Of a stretch of 64,000 nucleotides of DNA, positions 62,584-64,000 are shown in pieces. The stretch lies in contig JAKSLM010000001.1 in assembly GCA_024401225.1 (NCBI GenBank), positions 1 to 64,000 of the forward strand. The letters run 5' to 3'. The notes beneath the pieces were generated by a model that was not told the origin of the DNA, searched no databases, and saw only the letters and a list, made by a program, of their open reading frames with translations. Position 1 is the stretch's first letter. Every line of letters starts with the position of its first letter. Source of the DNA: Bacteroidaceae bacterium. GTDB taxonomy: Bacteria; Bacteroidota; Bacteroidia; Bacteroidales; Bacteroidaceae. Position numbers and translations under genes: made by a program.

Positions 62584-63402
62584 ATGAAGCAGAAGAAAGT
62601 ACTATTCATTACCCAGGAAATGACGCCATTCACACCAGACAGCCACTTGGCTCAGATAGGACGTTATCTTCCACAGTATATCCAGGAAAAGAGAAACGAG
62701 ATTCGAATCTTTACTCCAAAATGGGGTTCAATCAATGAGCGCCGCAACCAGTTGCACGAAGTCATTCGTCTATCCGGCATGAACCTCATCATCGACGAGA
62801 CCGATCATCCGCTCATCATCAAGGTTGCTTCACTGCAAGCAGCTCATATGCAGATATACTTCATTGATAATGATGACTACTTCATGAAGCGTCAGATGAT
62901 TACCGATGCCGATGGCTTCGAGTACTCGGACAATGGAGAACGAGCAATATTCTACGCACGAGGAGTATTGGAGACCGTAAAGAAACTTCGTTGGGAACCA
63001 AGCATCGTACATTGTACAGGCTTCATGACGGCTCTTGCTCCATTGTACATCAAGAAGGCATTCAATGATGAACCTTCATTCTGCGACTCAAAGGTGATAT
63101 TCTCCCTTTCAAGCAAAGAATTCAACAACGACCTTGGCGTCCATGCACGCGACTGCATACCATTCAAGGGAGCAAAGCTCAACGATGTTATGGAGTTTTG
63201 CCGCGAGAAGTACGGCTACACAGAACTCGCCAAACTTGCAATCAGATACTCAGACGGAGTCATCGTTGACTCACCTGACGTTGATCAGGAAGCATTGGAA
63301 TATGCAAAGAGCCTCGGCCTACCAATCCTTGAGTATACAGAAATGGACAACATCAAGGATGCGTATAATGATTTCTACGACAAAGTATTAGAACAGCAAT
63401 AA
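62584..63402 (+). CDS. Short glycogen/starch-synthase-like GT5 protein
   Basis: The frame is open from 62380, but that part lies across the upstream terminator and promoter; ATG 62584 (MKQKKVLFITQEMTPF) is the sensible start, giving 272 aa. The sequence matches the N-terminal Rossmann domain of glycogen synthases: an initial ITQEMTPFTPDSHLAQIGRY block, KVASLQAAHMQIYFIDNDDY and PSIVHCTGFMTALAPLYIKK. The C-terminal GT-B nucleotide-sugar-binding domain is entirely missing, about half the usual GlgA length. Bacteroidetes commonly carry such a short form, so this is not necessarily a truncation; its enzymatic activity is uncertain. A DUF4270 gene starts 8 bases after the stop. Confidence 0.8.
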   Translation: MKQKKVLFITQEMTPFTPDSHLAQIGRYLPQYIQEKRNEIRIFTPKWGSINERRNQLHEVIRLSGMNLIIDETDHPLIIKVASLQAAHMQIYFIDNDDYFMKRQMITDADGFEYSDNGERAIFYARGVLETVKKLRWEPSIVHCTGFMTALAPLYIKKAFNDEPSFCDSKVIFSLSSKEFNNDLGVHARDCIPFKGAKLNDVMEFCREKYGYTELAKLAIRYSDGVIVDSPDVDQEALEYAKSLGLPILEYTEMDNIKDAYNDFYDKVLEQQ

Positions 63403-63410
63403 AAATCATA

Positions 63411-64000
63411 ATGAATTACAAATATATTTTCGCGATTGTCGCATCTATCGTACTGACCATTGTAGGAACTTCAAGTTGTGAGGACAACACAGCATCAATG
63501 GGTCTTGACATGATGCCATCATCCGATTTGATCTCAAAAAACTACCAGACATACGATGTACAGACCAGCAGCTATGCCGTAGGCGACTCCGTCCTTGCAC
63601 GTACAAGTATGTCTTATCTTGGACGATTCACCGATCCAGAGACCAACACTACCATCAAGAGCGATTTCCTCAGTCAGTTCAATTGCCTTGAAACATTCTC
63701 GTTCCCTGACACCATACGAGGCGACTCGACTCTCAGATGCGAGCTCAAGCTTTATGTAAGCAAGTTCACCGGCGATTCGCTCACAAGCTTCAAGATCAAC
63801 GTATACGAACTCGACAAGCCACTCGATCCTAACGGCGACTACTATACAAATATTGAGCCTCAGGACTATGTAAACCCAGGTAAGGAACCGATAGCCACAA
63901 AGTGGTACACGCTCTCTGACCGCACGATTACTGACAAGGATCGCCACAAGTCGGACTACTACAACAGCATCAATATCGAGTTGCCTAAGTACGTAGGCGA
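63411..64000 (+). CDS. DUF4270-family lipoprotein (partial, runs off the window)
   Basis: ATG 63411 opens a frame that continues to the last base: MNYKYIFAIVASIVLTIV, then GTSSC, a lipoprotein signal with Cys23. It continues with DNTASMGLDMMPSSDLISKN, SYLGRFTDPETNTTIKSDFL and a beta-rich region (DSTLRCELKLYVSKF). The LGRFTDPETG-type motif is typical of DUF4270 proteins of Bacteroidetes, of unknown function. The spacing of 8 bases after the GT5 gene indicates co-transcription. At least 196 codons are visible; the rest lies outside. Confidence 0.8.
   Translation, partial: MNYKYIFAIVASIVLTIVGTSSCEDNTASMGLDMMPSSDLISKNYQTYDVQTSSYAVGDSVLARTSMSYLGRFTDPETNTTIKSDFLSQFNCLETFSFPDTIRGDSTLRCELKLYVSKFTGDSLTSFKINVYELDKPLDPNGDYYTNIEPQDYVNPGKEPIATKWYTLSDRTITDKDRHKSDYYNSINIELPKYVG

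Overview
The window looks like chromosomal DNA of a Prevotella/Segatella-type member of the Bacteroidales. The reasons are Bacteroidetes-style -7 boxes (TAnnTTTG) upstream of many genes, the near absence of Shine-Dalgarno motifs, abundant lipoproteins with an N-terminal SPII signal, a bacterial serine palmitoyltransferase, fimbrillin/DUF3575/DUF5119 genes, DUF4836, DUF4738, DUF3810 and DUF4270 family proteins, and secreted proteins with type IX secretion (T9SS)-like C-terminal ends. No tRNA, rRNA, CRISPR array, prophage or transposase gene was seen.

Layout. 1-3256: the end of pyruvate:ferredoxin oxidoreductase, then a lipid kinase divergent from serine palmitoyltransferase (a sphingolipid locus). 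3285-7031: an SGNH hydrolase, a small lipoprotein and guaA. 7112-11249 (minus strand): a tight operon of ABC ATPase, FtsX/MacB-like permease, an amino-sugar-kinase-like protein fused to a RapZ C-terminal domain, and a MurU-like nucleotidyltransferase. 11271-16293: a DUF4836 lipoprotein, rsmE, tsaD, map and a DUF4738 lipoprotein. 16412-37418 (minus strand): a roughly 21-kb fimbrial/adhesin locus. It reads, in transcription order, DUF3575 outer-membrane protein, DUF5119 lipoprotein, three fimbrillin-like lipoproteins, a four-helix-bundle protein with a Cys-rich tail, a 729-aa exported protein, and a 3793-aa exported protein built of about 40 'YGGG/FGGG' repeats. Several spacers in this locus are filled by degenerate short-unit tandem repeats. 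37768-45119: a TolC/RND/membrane-fusion efflux operon divergent from an AraC regulator and a lipoprotein. 45202-51360: a PL11-type rhamnogalacturonan lyase, a DUF3810 membrane protein, and an abundant-looking 1012-aa secreted protein with a duplicated module. 51361-54195: a 1-kb non-coding stretch with palindromic repeats, leading into rpsA with a structured leader. 54234-57205: ribonuclease Z, a stand-alone sorting-domain-like mini-protein, and an ECF sigma/putative anti-sigma/CpxP-like operon. 57245-59473: two divergent exported nuclease-family genes. 59727-64000: aspS, a YycJ-type metallo-hydrolase, a short glycogen-synthase-like GT5 protein and the start of a DUF4270 lipoprotein.

The least ordinary part is the fimbrial/YGGG-repeat locus. 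It pairs a fimbria-type assembly and anchor set with two translationally coupled repeat proteins, one of them enormous, that look like a surface adhesin. Also notable are the kinase-RapZ fusion beside a MurU-like enzyme, two families of dispersed intergenic palindromes with two copies each, and a possible three-way-junction RNA ahead of rpsA. All family assignments come from reading motifs and were not checked by database search.
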